A stretch of 64,000 bases of DNA, taken from assembly GCA_001769805.1 (NCBI GenBank), contig MEPO01000032.1, positions 124,001-188,000 of the forward strand, read 5' to 3'. This document shows, in pieces, positions 29,433 through 38,650 of the stretch (position 1 is the stretch's first letter; every line of letters starts with the position of its first letter). The translations under genes were made by a program, and so were the position numbers. The notes under the pieces were generated by a model. It was not told the DNA's origin, did no database searches, and saw only the letters and a list, made by a program, of their open reading frames with translations. Source of the stretch: Bdellovibrionales bacterium GWA1_52_35 (GTDB lineage: Bacteria > Bdellovibrionota > UBA1018).

Positions 29433-31408
29433 CGAACTTGAAACTATGGCTGCGTAATAGCCGGGCCCTCGATTATGCCGGCTGGAAAAGTGATTTTGAC
29501 CTGACCCTCTGGTGCCAGAATATCGCTCCAGAAACGATCTCAATCCTGGCGCACTGGCACTCGAGACTTCGACAATTCTTCCCAATCCTGGGGGAAGCCG
29601 CATTCATCACTGACAGGAATATTGACCTCATTATCAAACATCAGAACCCCCTGGAGCTTCGCCGCGACCCGGTCCTCCTGCGTAGCCTGCGTAAAAGGAA
29701 TCTTGAACGTTGTACGCCCAGCACCGCTCAGAAATTTGTCTATTTCGCCAGAATGCTGGACGCTGATTTCGCGAATATCAGCACCGGCAACCTCGACAAC
29801 AGACGGAAGAAATGGTCGTTTCATTTTTCAGAATTACAGATCTCCCTCCCTTTTTCTGCGCTGAATATGAAATCTCTGCTTGAAGCTGCAAAACCTTTTC
29901 TGCCATTACATCAAGACGAGGCGACAGCAGCACTCGAGGCCCGCCGTTTGGGTGCGGAGGAACTCTCGCTTGGCTCGTTTCTGCTATTCACCCAGCGGTG
30001 GAATCGCCACGCCCATGCTTCTGGTTTCATAAAAAATATCAAAGCGCTTCCGGCTCTCACATCGGAACAGAAGGAGATAGTGTACGAGCAGGTTCGTTGG
30101 GAGCTCACCAATCTTTCAATGCAACCGGCTCAAAATCTGGAGGCACTCAAAGGTCATGTGCGCACGCTTGCGAACCTCCTTGAATTCACGAAAGATCCGA
30201 GACGCAACGAGCTGATTCACGAATTTTCGGCTTACTGGGGGCTAGATCCCGAGCCGCTACTCTCCCCGTTATTTGCGAGCACCGTCTCTCCCACTTTCTG
30301 CATCCTCCCGTGGTTCCGTCTCCACTTTGATTCAGACGGTTCGTACCTGCTTTGCGAGCACTCCCAGGCCCGTTTCCCGGGACTCAACTGGAATGAGCGA
30401 GATCTGTCTTCTCTCGCCGCTGAACCCGAACTTCTGCAGCTCTGGCGAAAGATGAAAGAAGGAGAACTCCCGCCGCAGTGCAAAAGTTGCAGTACCCCGC
30501 GGCTCGAGGCAAATCGCTTCTATGACGAAGAAATCAACCGGGGTCTGCCTCTTTTTGAACCGAGAGAACTCGTCCTGTCCTTGGGGCGCGACTGCGAACG
30601 TCAGTGCCTGAGCTGCAATCCCGGTCAATCTTCCCGCTGGGCGGAGTTTCTTAAACCGCAGGTTGAAGACCCTTCGTACAACTGGCATAGCAAGCCACTT
30701 TTTCAGAATGCCGCCCCAGGGCTTCTGGCCCAAGTCCAGAAAATCACTTTCTCTCATTGTGAAACACTCCAGGACCCCACTCATCCGCAGCTCCTGCAAG
30801 GCCTCATCGAGTCGGGCAAAGCCCGGGATATCGCGCTGATTTACTTTACCCGCGGCGACGTTGATTTATCAGAATGGTTCCCTCGCTGGGAGACCTTCAA
30901 AAGCGTGGAACTGCGAATCGACTTTGAAGGTGTAGGAGCCAGAAGCGACTACCTCTGCGCACCCAGCCGATTCTCGGACTTGGAGTCCAACCTGTCAAAA
31001 GTTCAGCAGAGCGCCCGAAGAGCAACGAATATCAACCTCGTGTTCCAGATCCAACTCTATTGCCTCAATGCCTATTACCTCTCAGAGTGCCTGGCCTGGC
31101 TTGAATCCCAAGGTACCGGATTTCATCCGGGTCTGTTCGTCACCAGTCATCCGGCGCCGAGCGGACTTTCCGCAATTCCTCCAGAACTCAAGAAGGCCCT
31201 GAGGGAAAGATGGCTCGCTCCTGAAACTTCCGAAGGGTCGCTGGCGAAATGGGTTCCAAGGCCGGTAATTCTGCAATTGCTCGGGAAAATGGAGGAAGCG
31301 GACTTGAGCCCCCTGCCGATGATCCGGCTCTTAGGCAAACTGGATCAGCTCCGAAATAAAAAATTTGCTGATCTTTTTCCGGAGATTGCGCCATATTGGA
31401 AATCATGA
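29426..31408 (+). CDS. radical SAM-like protein with N-terminal extension and twitch/SPASM-like domain
   Basis: FCILPWFRLHFDSDGSYLLCEHS...CKSCSTPRLEAN; LVLSLGRDCERQCLSCNPGQ. Start probably GTG 29426 or TTG 29436. Confidence 0.75.
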   Translation: MVANLKLWLRNSRALDYAGWKSDFDLTLWCQNIAPETISILAHWHSRLRQFFPILGEAAFITDRNIDLIIKHQNPLELRRDPVLLRSLRKRNLERCTPSTAQKFVYFARMLDADFANISTGNLDNRRKKWSFHFSELQISLPFSALNMKSLLEAAKPFLPLHQDEATAALEARRLGAEELSLGSFLLFTQRWNRHAHASGFIKNIKALPALTSEQKEIVYEQVRWELTNLSMQPAQNLEALKGHVRTLANLLEFTKDPRRNELIHEFSAYWGLDPEPLLSPLFASTVSPTFCILPWFRLHFDSDGSYLLCEHSQARFPGLNWNERDLSSLAAEPELLQLWRKMKEGELPPQCKSCSTPRLEANRFYDEEINRGLPLFEPRELVLSLGRDCERQCLSCNPGQSSRWAEFLKPQVEDPSYNWHSKPLFQNAAPGLLAQVQKITFSHCETLQDPTHPQLLQGLIESGKARDIALIYFTRGDVDLSEWFPRWETFKSVELRIDFEGVGARSDYLCAPSRFSDLESNLSKVQQSARRATNINLVFQIQLYCLNAYYLSECLAWLESQGTGFHPGLFVTSHPAPSGLSAIPPELKKALRERWLAPETSEGSLAKWVPRPVILQLLGKMEEADLSPLPMIRLLGKLDQLRNKKFADLFPEIAPYWKS

Positions 31409-32445
31409 GAGCGGCTCAGGTGATCCATTTCGTTTTTCATGAGATCCGGGTTCGAGTCAAGAGCGACTGCCCTGAACTTCTTGACCGCCTCAAGAGTGAT
31501 TTCAGCCAATATGCAGTTGGCGAATCACTGCTGCCAAAACTCACGGTGGAAGGATTTCTTTCTCAACCCTCTTCTGGGCTTCGTGATTCATTTCCCGTCC
31601 GGCCGATCCGGACCCGGAATGCCGATATCCGTGATGTCGGCCACAAACGCTTCTCAGACTACTCCGGCGCAGGCTGGTCGGTTTTTGATTTCGAAAAAGA
31701 ATCCGCCCATGTTTTCAGCCCCAGGCTGGATCGCCTGCATGAAATAACCTACCTCCTGATCTTATCGAGAGTGGGGAAACATCTCGACCGGGCAGGCCTG
31801 CACCGCATACATGCCATGTCCATTGCCGTCAGGCAGAAAGCCCTCATTCTTCTGCTCCCCATGAAGGGCGGGAAGACCACCCTTCTCTCATATCTGGCAG
31901 AGCAGGCACTCGCCTCCGGGGTGGGCGGATTATCCATTCTTTCAGACGATTCTCCTCTGGTGAGCCGGACAGGCCTGGTCCGCGCTCTTGCCCTGCGGGC
32001 GGGTACCCTGCAAAACCAGCTGACTCTGGGGGCTTTGTCCCTCAAGAAGCCGGCCTATGAGCTGGATCGAATGCGTTATGGAAGAAAGTATCTTTTTCCG
32101 ATCGAGAATTTCGGGTGCCCAGTATCCAAAGAAGAGCATGGCGAGATCGTCCTTGTCTTAGGAAGGCGGACAAGCCGGAGCGAACCGGAAGTCCGCCCTC
32201 TGAACGCGTTGTGGATTTTGCCCACCCTTTTTTCACAGATGGTCATCGGCGCAGGGCTTCCCATGATGCGCGAGTACTTTATCGAAAACCGTCCACGTGA
32301 CTATCTCCTTCTGGTCAGGATCGCTTGGTCACGCCTGATAGCTGCTTACCGGCTTCTGAGACGATCCACGATTCATGAGCTGCAGCTGAGCACCGACTCT
32401 TCCAAAAATGCAGCCCTGGTGACCCAAATCATGGAACGAGAATAG
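31396..32445 (+). CDS. HprK-like (HPr kinase/PEPCK-superfamily) protein
   Basis: ALILLLPMKGGKTTLLSYLAEQALASGVGGLSILSDDSPLV; RMRYGRKYLFPIE. Confidence 0.7.
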   Translation: MEIMRAAQVIHFVFHEIRVRVKSDCPELLDRLKSDFSQYAVGESLLPKLTVEGFLSQPSSGLRDSFPVRPIRTRNADIRDVGHKRFSDYSGAGWSVFDFEKESAHVFSPRLDRLHEITYLLILSRVGKHLDRAGLHRIHAMSIAVRQKALILLLPMKGGKTTLLSYLAEQALASGVGGLSILSDDSPLVSRTGLVRALALRAGTLQNQLTLGALSLKKPAYELDRMRYGRKYLFPIENFGCPVSKEEHGEIVLVLGRRTSRSEPEVRPLNALWILPTLFSQMVIGAGLPMMREYFIENRPRDYLLLVRIAWSRLIAAYRLLRRSTIHELQLSTDSSKNAALVTQIMERE

Positions 32446-32482
32446 ACAATTTTTTATACCTCGAATACGATCACAGGATCTG

Positions 32483-33937
32483 ATGAAGAACTCCAGCGTG
32501 TTTGCAGTCTTTCTGCTCATCGTATTTGTTCTCTATGGGTTTTCGCTCCCATTCCCTTTCTTCATCTTCGATGACCCCCAGCATATTTACGCCAATCCCA
32601 TTTTTCATCCCGTAAAGATGGAAAGCCTCCAATGGATTTTTTCCGAATCCATCATGAGCCTGCCCTATGCCCTCTGGGCAGCGCTGGCCAGTATCTTTGG
32701 GACCGCCAACCCCATTCCTTATCGCTCCCTGAACCTTCTACTGCATGGGGTAAACTCCGCGCTGGCATTCCTGGTTCTAAAACAGCTGCTTCCACTTTTC
32801 TGGGCTAAAAAGCCGGAATACCAGAAGTATACGACTGCGGCGGCTCTTCTCGGGGCGACCCTCTTCTGTGTTCATCCGGTGCAAGTCGAAACCGTGGTTT
32901 GGATATCCTGCCTGAAGGATTTGCTCGCAGGACTGTTTTCACTTTTGGCCCTCTGGCTCTTTCTCAAAACGATGAGTTCCCCGGATCTTTCCGTTCCGAA
33001 TCGCCGACTGGGTCTGGCCTGGAGTGCCATCATCCTGCTTATGGGAATGTTCGCCAAGATTTCAGCTGCGGGCTACGCCCTGGTCCTGATTTGGCTGCAT
33101 CAGCTATTTTTCAGGACCCATCAGCGCAAGGCCTTTGCACTCATAAGTCTGCTCCTGCTCGGCTTTGCGGCAGCCTTTTACACTGTCTATGTCCATCACG
33201 TGCCGGAAACACTCCTGCCTTTCATTCCCACCGCCGGGCAGCGACTTTTCATCGCGTCTGATGCTTTCCTCTTCAATCTCCGACAACTCTTCATCCCCTA
33301 CGAGTACTTTTTCCTTCATGGACGAACCCCTCTTCGGGTCTTGTTGACCTACTCGGAAGCCCCCCTCATCACGAGCGTTCTTCTGATTGGACTCTTGGGC
33401 GCATTGGCGGTTCTGGCCTGGGGGGCGAAGAATCCCCGCCTGCGAGCGGCTCATGGGGTGATCTTTCTAATCCTGCTTTCAACTTTGCCGACTCTGGGCG
33501 CGGTTCCATTTGCCCATCAGAATCTCTCCACTACGGCCGACCATTACCTCTATCTCGCGGTTCTGGGCGTAGCGCTGGCGGCGGGACTGGCCTTCCCCTT
33601 GGTTCTCAAGGCTAGAAAGCCGCTTTCCTGGATTTCCATTTTTGTGCTGGTCGCGGCTTTCACCACCAAGACCTGGGTACAGCAGAAAATCTGGAAAGAT
33701 TCCGAAAGCTGCATCCAGTACACTCTGGACGTCGCCCCTTTGAGCGATACTGCCCATGATGCCGCAGGATACCTTCGCGCGAAGGGGGGCCAGCTGAACG
33801 AAGCAGTTGAACACTTCGCCGCCGCTCAGAATATCCGCAATCAGATCAAAATCATCACAGCGGAATCGCTCGCACCCGCGGCTGCCGAGTCACCGCGCCC
33901 CAAGCTGTTGCCCGATTTCTGGAGCTCTTCACAATGA
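32483..33937 (+). CDS. polytopic membrane protein, TMTC/O-mannosyltransferase-like
   Basis: FPFFIFDDPQHIYANP; PYRSLNLLLHGVNSALAFLVLKQL; GATLFCVHPVQVETVVWISCLKDLLAGLFSLLALWLF. Confidence 0.75.
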   Translation: MKNSSVFAVFLLIVFVLYGFSLPFPFFIFDDPQHIYANPIFHPVKMESLQWIFSESIMSLPYALWAALASIFGTANPIPYRSLNLLLHGVNSALAFLVLKQLLPLFWAKKPEYQKYTTAAALLGATLFCVHPVQVETVVWISCLKDLLAGLFSLLALWLFLKTMSSPDLSVPNRRLGLAWSAIILLMGMFAKISAAGYALVLIWLHQLFFRTHQRKAFALISLLLLGFAAAFYTVYVHHVPETLLPFIPTAGQRLFIASDAFLFNLRQLFIPYEYFFLHGRTPLRVLLTYSEAPLITSVLLIGLLGALAVLAWGAKNPRLRAAHGVIFLILLSTLPTLGAVPFAHQNLSTTADHYLYLAVLGVALAAGLAFPLVLKARKPLSWISIFVLVAAFTTKTWVQQKIWKDSESCIQYTLDVAPLSDTAHDAAGYLRAKGGQLNEAVEHFAAAQNIRNQIKIITAESLAPAAAESPRPKLLPDFWSSSQ

Positions 33938-35142
33938 CGGCTTTCTGCATTCTTCCCTTTCTCCATGTGATGCTTCACCAGGATGGAAAGATTCAGACCT
34001 GCTGCCGGGGAGGTGAACTGGCGCATGCGTACGGGTCACTGCAAGCTGAACCTTTTGAGAAAATCTGGAACGGCCCCGCCGCTCGCTCGATGCGCTGCGC
34101 ACTCCTGGAGGGAAACGCCTTGCCCCAATGCGAGACCTGCTACCGCGAAGAGGCCCAAGGCAAGGCGAGCCTGAGAACAACGAGCCTCGAGCAATTCAAA
34201 GAGAGTCTGCATTTAAGTGCGACAACGGCTCCCGACGGAACTGTTCCCGGAGAGCAGCTCAGGTACCTGGGGCTTCGACTTTCGAACCACTGTAATCTCC
34301 GCTGCCGAACCTGCAGCCCGGGAAGCAGCTCGGCCTGGGCGCAGGATGGCCTGGCCCTGAGTGGCAAAAACGCGAACAATGAAACCACTTCGCTGGACGA
34401 AGGCAAACTCTGGCAAACGCTCACGCCACTTCTCCCTCAGCTGAAGCAGATCTATTTTGCCGGTGGGGAGCCACTTCTTCATAAAATGCATTACCGAATA
34501 TTGGAAGAGCTGCTGGCTTGCGGTCGGACGAATCTGAGCCTCGTTTACAACTCCAATCTGAGTGTTCTCAAATTTCAGAACTGGGATATCAGCGCGCTTT
34601 GGAGTCGGTTCCGGCAGGTCGAGGTGAATGTCAGCTTTGATGGAATCTTTGCGCAATCAGACCTTCTACGCAACAATTCGAGCTGGCTGCAGCTGGAAGC
34701 GAATTTTGAGACTCTCCGCAGGACTCTTCCCGGGCTGCACCTCAAGATCAATCCAACGGCCAGCGTGATGAATGCTTTCCATCTGATTCCAGCCCTTCAA
34801 TACTGGATTGAGCGAGGCTTCCTGAAAAACCCCGGTGATCTGACGCTCAATATTCTGGACTTCCCCCGCCATTTCAATCTGCAGATCCTCAATCTGACCG
34901 AACGCTCGCGATTGAAATCTGAGCTGACCCGTTTTCTGGACAAGCTTGCAGCAAAGCTGAACCCTGAATTCCATCAGTCACTCGTGGTGGAACTTAGACC
35001 CTTGCTGGCACTCTGTGATTCCCCCGTTTATTTCGAAGCGGAGAGACAGATTTTCCGGACAGTGACTTTCAAACTGGATCGCTTGCGCAAAGAAAAATTC
35101 GTAGATCATTTCCCCGAGCATTTCGGACTGCTCTATGAGTAA
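33934..35142 (+). CDS. radical SAM protein with N-terminal twitch/SPASM-like domain
   Basis: FCILPFLHVMLHQDGKIQTCCRGG...CETCYREE; LGLRLSNHCNLRCRTCSPGSSSAW; FAGGEPLLHKMHY. ATGA overlap with upstream gene. Confidence 0.88.
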   Translation: MTAFCILPFLHVMLHQDGKIQTCCRGGELAHAYGSLQAEPFEKIWNGPAARSMRCALLEGNALPQCETCYREEAQGKASLRTTSLEQFKESLHLSATTAPDGTVPGEQLRYLGLRLSNHCNLRCRTCSPGSSSAWAQDGLALSGKNANNETTSLDEGKLWQTLTPLLPQLKQIYFAGGEPLLHKMHYRILEELLACGRTNLSLVYNSNLSVLKFQNWDISALWSRFRQVEVNVSFDGIFAQSDLLRNNSSWLQLEANFETLRRTLPGLHLKINPTASVMNAFHLIPALQYWIERGFLKNPGDLTLNILDFPRHFNLQILNLTERSRLKSELTRFLDKLAAKLNPEFHQSLVVELRPLLALCDSPVYFEAERQIFRTVTFKLDRLRKEKFVDHFPEHFGLLYE

Positions 35143-36442
35143 AACAACTTTCCTTTGGATATTTCTCGTTTTCCTGAGTCTGCCTCATGCGCGGGCCGCT
35201 GCCCCCTGCATGATACTGACAGGCGCGCAGTTCCTGGAGCCGGCCACGGGAGAATTCATCCCGGGCTCCCAGATCCTGATCCGGGGGGAGCGCATTGCTT
35301 ACATTGGAGACCAGCCTCCCGGACCGCTTGCGAAATGTCGAAAAATCAAGCTCGCGTCGATGGTCATCATTCCGGGTTTGATTGACAGCCACACCCACCT
35401 GCTCACAACCGACCGCAGCTTCGGCAATGATTTCTCAACGCAGTTGTTACTTACAGTGGGAGAGACTTTCGCCCAGCGCAAAGCCCAAGCACGCAAATAT
35501 GCCCACTCTCTTCTTCTAGCCGGGATCACCAGCATTCGGGATCTCGGTAATTCCGGGCGTTTTCTGGATGTCGGGCTTCAGAAAGAATTTGCTTCAAAAA
35601 CGCCGGGTCCGCGCCTCTTCACCTCCGGTCCAGGGCTTGCCGCGCCAGAAGGCCAGTTCCCCGCGGGAACGCCGGATCATCTGTCTGGTAAAGAATATAC
35701 GCTTCTTCGTCCTGGAACCGACTTTCCGGGACTGCTCAAGGAGTATCTGAAACAAAAGACCGGCTGGCTGAAAATTTATGCAGACAATGACCCCAACCCG
35801 AGCGCCCTTTCGTATGAGTTGCTCGAGGCGGCCATTCAGGCGGCTCACGCAGCCCGATTGAAAGTCGCAGTTCATGCCACGTCTGAAACTACCGCCGAGC
35901 ATGCCGTCAAAGCTCTCGCCGACAGCATTGAACATGGCCCGCGTCTTTTGGATACGACCCTTCAGCAAATGGCTGAGCGCCGGATCTTCCTCGTGCCCAC
36001 TCACTTCAGCCGTGCCATTTGCAAAGTGATCGCCAGTAAAGCACCTCGCGGGGATTGCGGAAATTACGAAAACCACCTGAAGGCGGCTTCAGATCGCCTG
36101 CGCCGGGCGCTTGAAAAGAAGGTCCCCGTTGCTTTTGGTTCAGACATGTATCTGGAGCTCGAAAATGCAGGCTGGGACCGCGGACGCGCCTCAAAAGAAG
36201 GACTCTACGCCTACGTCGAAGCCGGAATGACACCCCTGCAAGCTCTGCAAACCGCTACGGTCAACGCCGCTGAACTTTTACAAATGCAAAATAAGCTCGG
36301 GACCCTCCAGGTGAATGCCTATGCCGATCTCCTTGGAGTTCAAGACGATCCCAGCAAGAATATCCGCAGTCTCAGTCATGTTCTCTTTGTCATGAAAAAT
36401 GGCAGGATTATCTACAACCCCAAAGTTCCTACGAGCCAATAA
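35135..36442 (+). CDS. secreted amidohydrolase (imidazolonepropionase-like)
   Basis: Signal peptide-like N-term; VIIPGLIDSHTHLLTTD; VHATSETTAEHAVKALADSIEHGP; VAFGSDMYLE. Confidence 0.85.
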   Translation: MSKTTFLWIFLVFLSLPHARAAAPCMILTGAQFLEPATGEFIPGSQILIRGERIAYIGDQPPGPLAKCRKIKLASMVIIPGLIDSHTHLLTTDRSFGNDFSTQLLLTVGETFAQRKAQARKYAHSLLLAGITSIRDLGNSGRFLDVGLQKEFASKTPGPRLFTSGPGLAAPEGQFPAGTPDHLSGKEYTLLRPGTDFPGLLKEYLKQKTGWLKIYADNDPNPSALSYELLEAAIQAAHAARLKVAVHATSETTAEHAVKALADSIEHGPRLLDTTLQQMAERRIFLVPTHFSRAICKVIASKAPRGDCGNYENHLKAASDRLRRALEKKVPVAFGSDMYLELENAGWDRGRASKEGLYAYVEAGMTPLQALQTATVNAAELLQMQNKLGTLQVNAYADLLGVQDDPSKNIRSLSHVLFVMKNGRIIYNPKVPTSQ

Positions 36443-37487
36443 GATCGCTCTTCACTGCAACTTGAAAGAGCTGCGTGAATTTATCACGAAATCCCGATGG
36501 CAGACTTTCGGCGAGGGCCCGAATCAGCCGGTGTGAGTACGGGAATTGTTGCGGGCTCAGATTTTTAAAACAATACTCCAGAACCCCGATCCGTTCTGCC
36601 TCAGACAGGGTCAGAACCGAGAATTCTTCAGGTCGATAAAGAACCTGGACAAAGGGCAGAATCCCCTTCTGCAAGGGAAATTCAATCAACGCTGGAAGTT
36701 CCCGCCAGTTCTCCCGGAAGATCGTACAATTGACGATCAGTTTGAAATCGCCCAGTCCTCTGCGGATCCGATCTTTCCGGTACTCGAGGAGCTCGTCCAC
36801 TGTTTTTAAGACCCGCTCCAGCCTGCCTTTGCGGATCGAGGCATACTTTTCAGCGGATAAAGAATCAATACTGATGGAAATAAAGCCAATCTGAATCCGG
36901 TCAAGCTGCGCCTGAATATACGGACTCAGGCGCCAATGGCCATTCGTCGTGAAACGCCATTCACAGCCGGGATTGAGTTCCGCCATCCGGTCAATCAGGC
37001 GATAGAGATCTTTCTGAATAAAGGGTTCGCCCGAAAGTGGGTCCATCTGCCGGAGCTGCGGAAAGATCTTCTCCTCCATCATGGGCCAGAGCTTCAGGCG
37101 GTCATAAAGTCCGTTCGGCTTTTCGCGCACATGACAGATTCCGCAACCCAGATTGCAGTGGCCATTGAAATCCGGCGAAAACCGCAAAAGCCGCCTGGGG
37201 GTCAGACTGATGTCGACCTCCGCCAGCAAATCCCGGTTGGACGCCAGGCAATGACAGGACTTCTGCCGCATGTCATCAGCACAGGTCCGGATATTTCCTT
37301 CCAGAAACTCCCGGCGCCAGTCCTGCATCCGGGGGCTGTTCCAGATCTCTTCCAGAGCCTGTTTTGTGATATCGCCAATGAAATGATCCGAGCCCTTCTC
37401 CCGGCAGACCCCGACCTTCCCATCCGGGTTGAAGATCAGGGTACTGAAAGGGACAGGGCAGAAGGTCTTGGAGTCTTTCGGCAGCAT
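36429..37487 (-). CDS. radical SAM protein with N-terminal twitch/SPASM-like domain (paralog of 14263-15417)
   Basis: CPVPFSTLIFNPDGKVGVCREKGSDHFIGDITKQALEEIWNSPRMQDWRREFLEGNIRTC; FNGHCNLGCGICHVREKPNGLYD. Confidence 0.85.
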   Translation of the reverse strand: MLPKDSKTFCPVPFSTLIFNPDGKVGVCREKGSDHFIGDITKQALEEIWNSPRMQDWRREFLEGNIRTCADDMRQKSCHCLASNRDLLAEVDISLTPRRLLRFSPDFNGHCNLGCGICHVREKPNGLYDRLKLWPMMEEKIFPQLRQMDPLSGEPFIQKDLYRLIDRMAELNPGCEWRFTTNGHWRLSPYIQAQLDRIQIGFISISIDSLSAEKYASIRKGRLERVLKTVDELLEYRKDRIRRGLGDFKLIVNCTIFRENWRELPALIEFPLQKGILPFVQVLYRPEEFSVLTLSEAERIGVLEYCFKNLSPQQFPYSHRLIRALAESLPSGFRDKFTQLFQVAVKSDLIGS

Positions 37488-37531
37488 TCAAAACCTATGT
37501 TATGTTAAGCTGAAAAAAAGAAAAGGGGCAT

Positions 37532-38650
37532 ATGAACCGGCTTCCGGATGATCTCCAAAAACTGAATGTCTATACGGAGTGGGGCAAGCTCAAAGAGATC
37601 ATTGTCGGCCATTGCATCGATACGGATCGAGTGAGTGTTGATACCTCCTTCCGCCTTTTTTACCATCAGCAGATCAAGGACGTCCTTCTCAAAAACAGCT
37701 ACGAACTTCAGAAGAAAATGGTCCAGGAACGCCAGGAGGACCTCGACGCTCTTCAAAAAACCCTCGAAAGCCTTGACGTTCGCGTACGGCGCCCCAAACG
37801 TCTGGAAGCCGTCACTCCGTTCGCTACCCCACATTTCCAGGGGCATTTGACTTCGGTTCAAAATCCCCGGGATCAGATCCTGATAGCGGGAGACGAAATC
37901 ATCGAGTCTTCGTGCGTGAACCGCAGCCGCTATTTTGAAACTGATCTTCTGAAAGAAATATTTTACGGGTACTTCCGGGCCGGTGCGCGCTGGACCTGCG
38001 CCCCCCGCCCGATGATGAGAGAAGAGTCTTTCGATTACAGCCAGGCTCAAAAAGTCCCTGGTAAGGGCGAGTCCTGGAAGGACCGGCAAAACCAGGACAG
38101 CTCATTTGAAATGATGTTTGATGCCGCGCAATGTCTGAAGTTCGGCAAAGACATCGTGATGAATGTCGCCAATGCCAATCATGCGTTGGGTGCTGATTGG
38201 TTGGAGCGGCACCTGCAAGACCGCTTCCGGGTCCATCGGGTTACGCTCACGGATCATCATATTGATGGCATGTTCATGCCCCTGCGCCCCGGAGTGCTTC
38301 TGATCAATCCGCTCACGATGCATGACAAACTGGACAGGCTTCCTGAGGCTTTGAAGAAATGGGACGTACTGACGGTTCCCGAGGCGGACAAGACTCGGTA
38401 TCCCGAAGGCTCCGTGCTTCTGGCCAGCAGCAATATCAGTGTCAATGTCCTTCCGGTGGACGGGAATAAAGTGATTGTTTTTGATCAGCACGGCTCGGAG
38501 CATCACGCGCTGATGAAGACGCTGGAGCGCAAGGGCTTCACGCCAGTCCCGGTCAGACTGCGGCACTCGCGAGTCTTTGATGGCGGAGTCCACTGCGCGA
38601 CTCTCGATACGGTGAGAGAAGATGCCCCGGAGGATTACTTCAGTGGCTGA
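37532..38650 (+). CDS. amidinotransferase (glycine/inosamine amidinotransferase-like)
   Basis: NVYTEWGKLKEIIVGHCID; DEIIESSCVNRSRYFE; active-site-like VFDGGVHCATLDTVRE. Confidence 0.82.
   Translation: MNRLPDDLQKLNVYTEWGKLKEIIVGHCIDTDRVSVDTSFRLFYHQQIKDVLLKNSYELQKKMVQERQEDLDALQKTLESLDVRVRRPKRLEAVTPFATPHFQGHLTSVQNPRDQILIAGDEIIESSCVNRSRYFETDLLKEIFYGYFRAGARWTCAPRPMMREESFDYSQAQKVPGKGESWKDRQNQDSSFEMMFDAAQCLKFGKDIVMNVANANHALGADWLERHLQDRFRVHRVTLTDHHIDGMFMPLRPGVLLINPLTMHDKLDRLPEALKKWDVLTVPEADKTRYPEGSVLLASSNISVNVLPVDGNKVIVFDQHGSEHHALMKTLERKGFTPVPVRLRHSRVFDGGVHCATLDTVREDAPEDYFSG

Noticed and set aside
37488-37531. Possible short RiPP precursor gene in gaps between cluster genes (also 24717-24800, 28438-28478, 32446-32482)
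   Set aside because: The gaps are only about 37-84 bp and contain no convincing RBS plus small ORF, so a stand-alone precursor peptide is not supported from this window.
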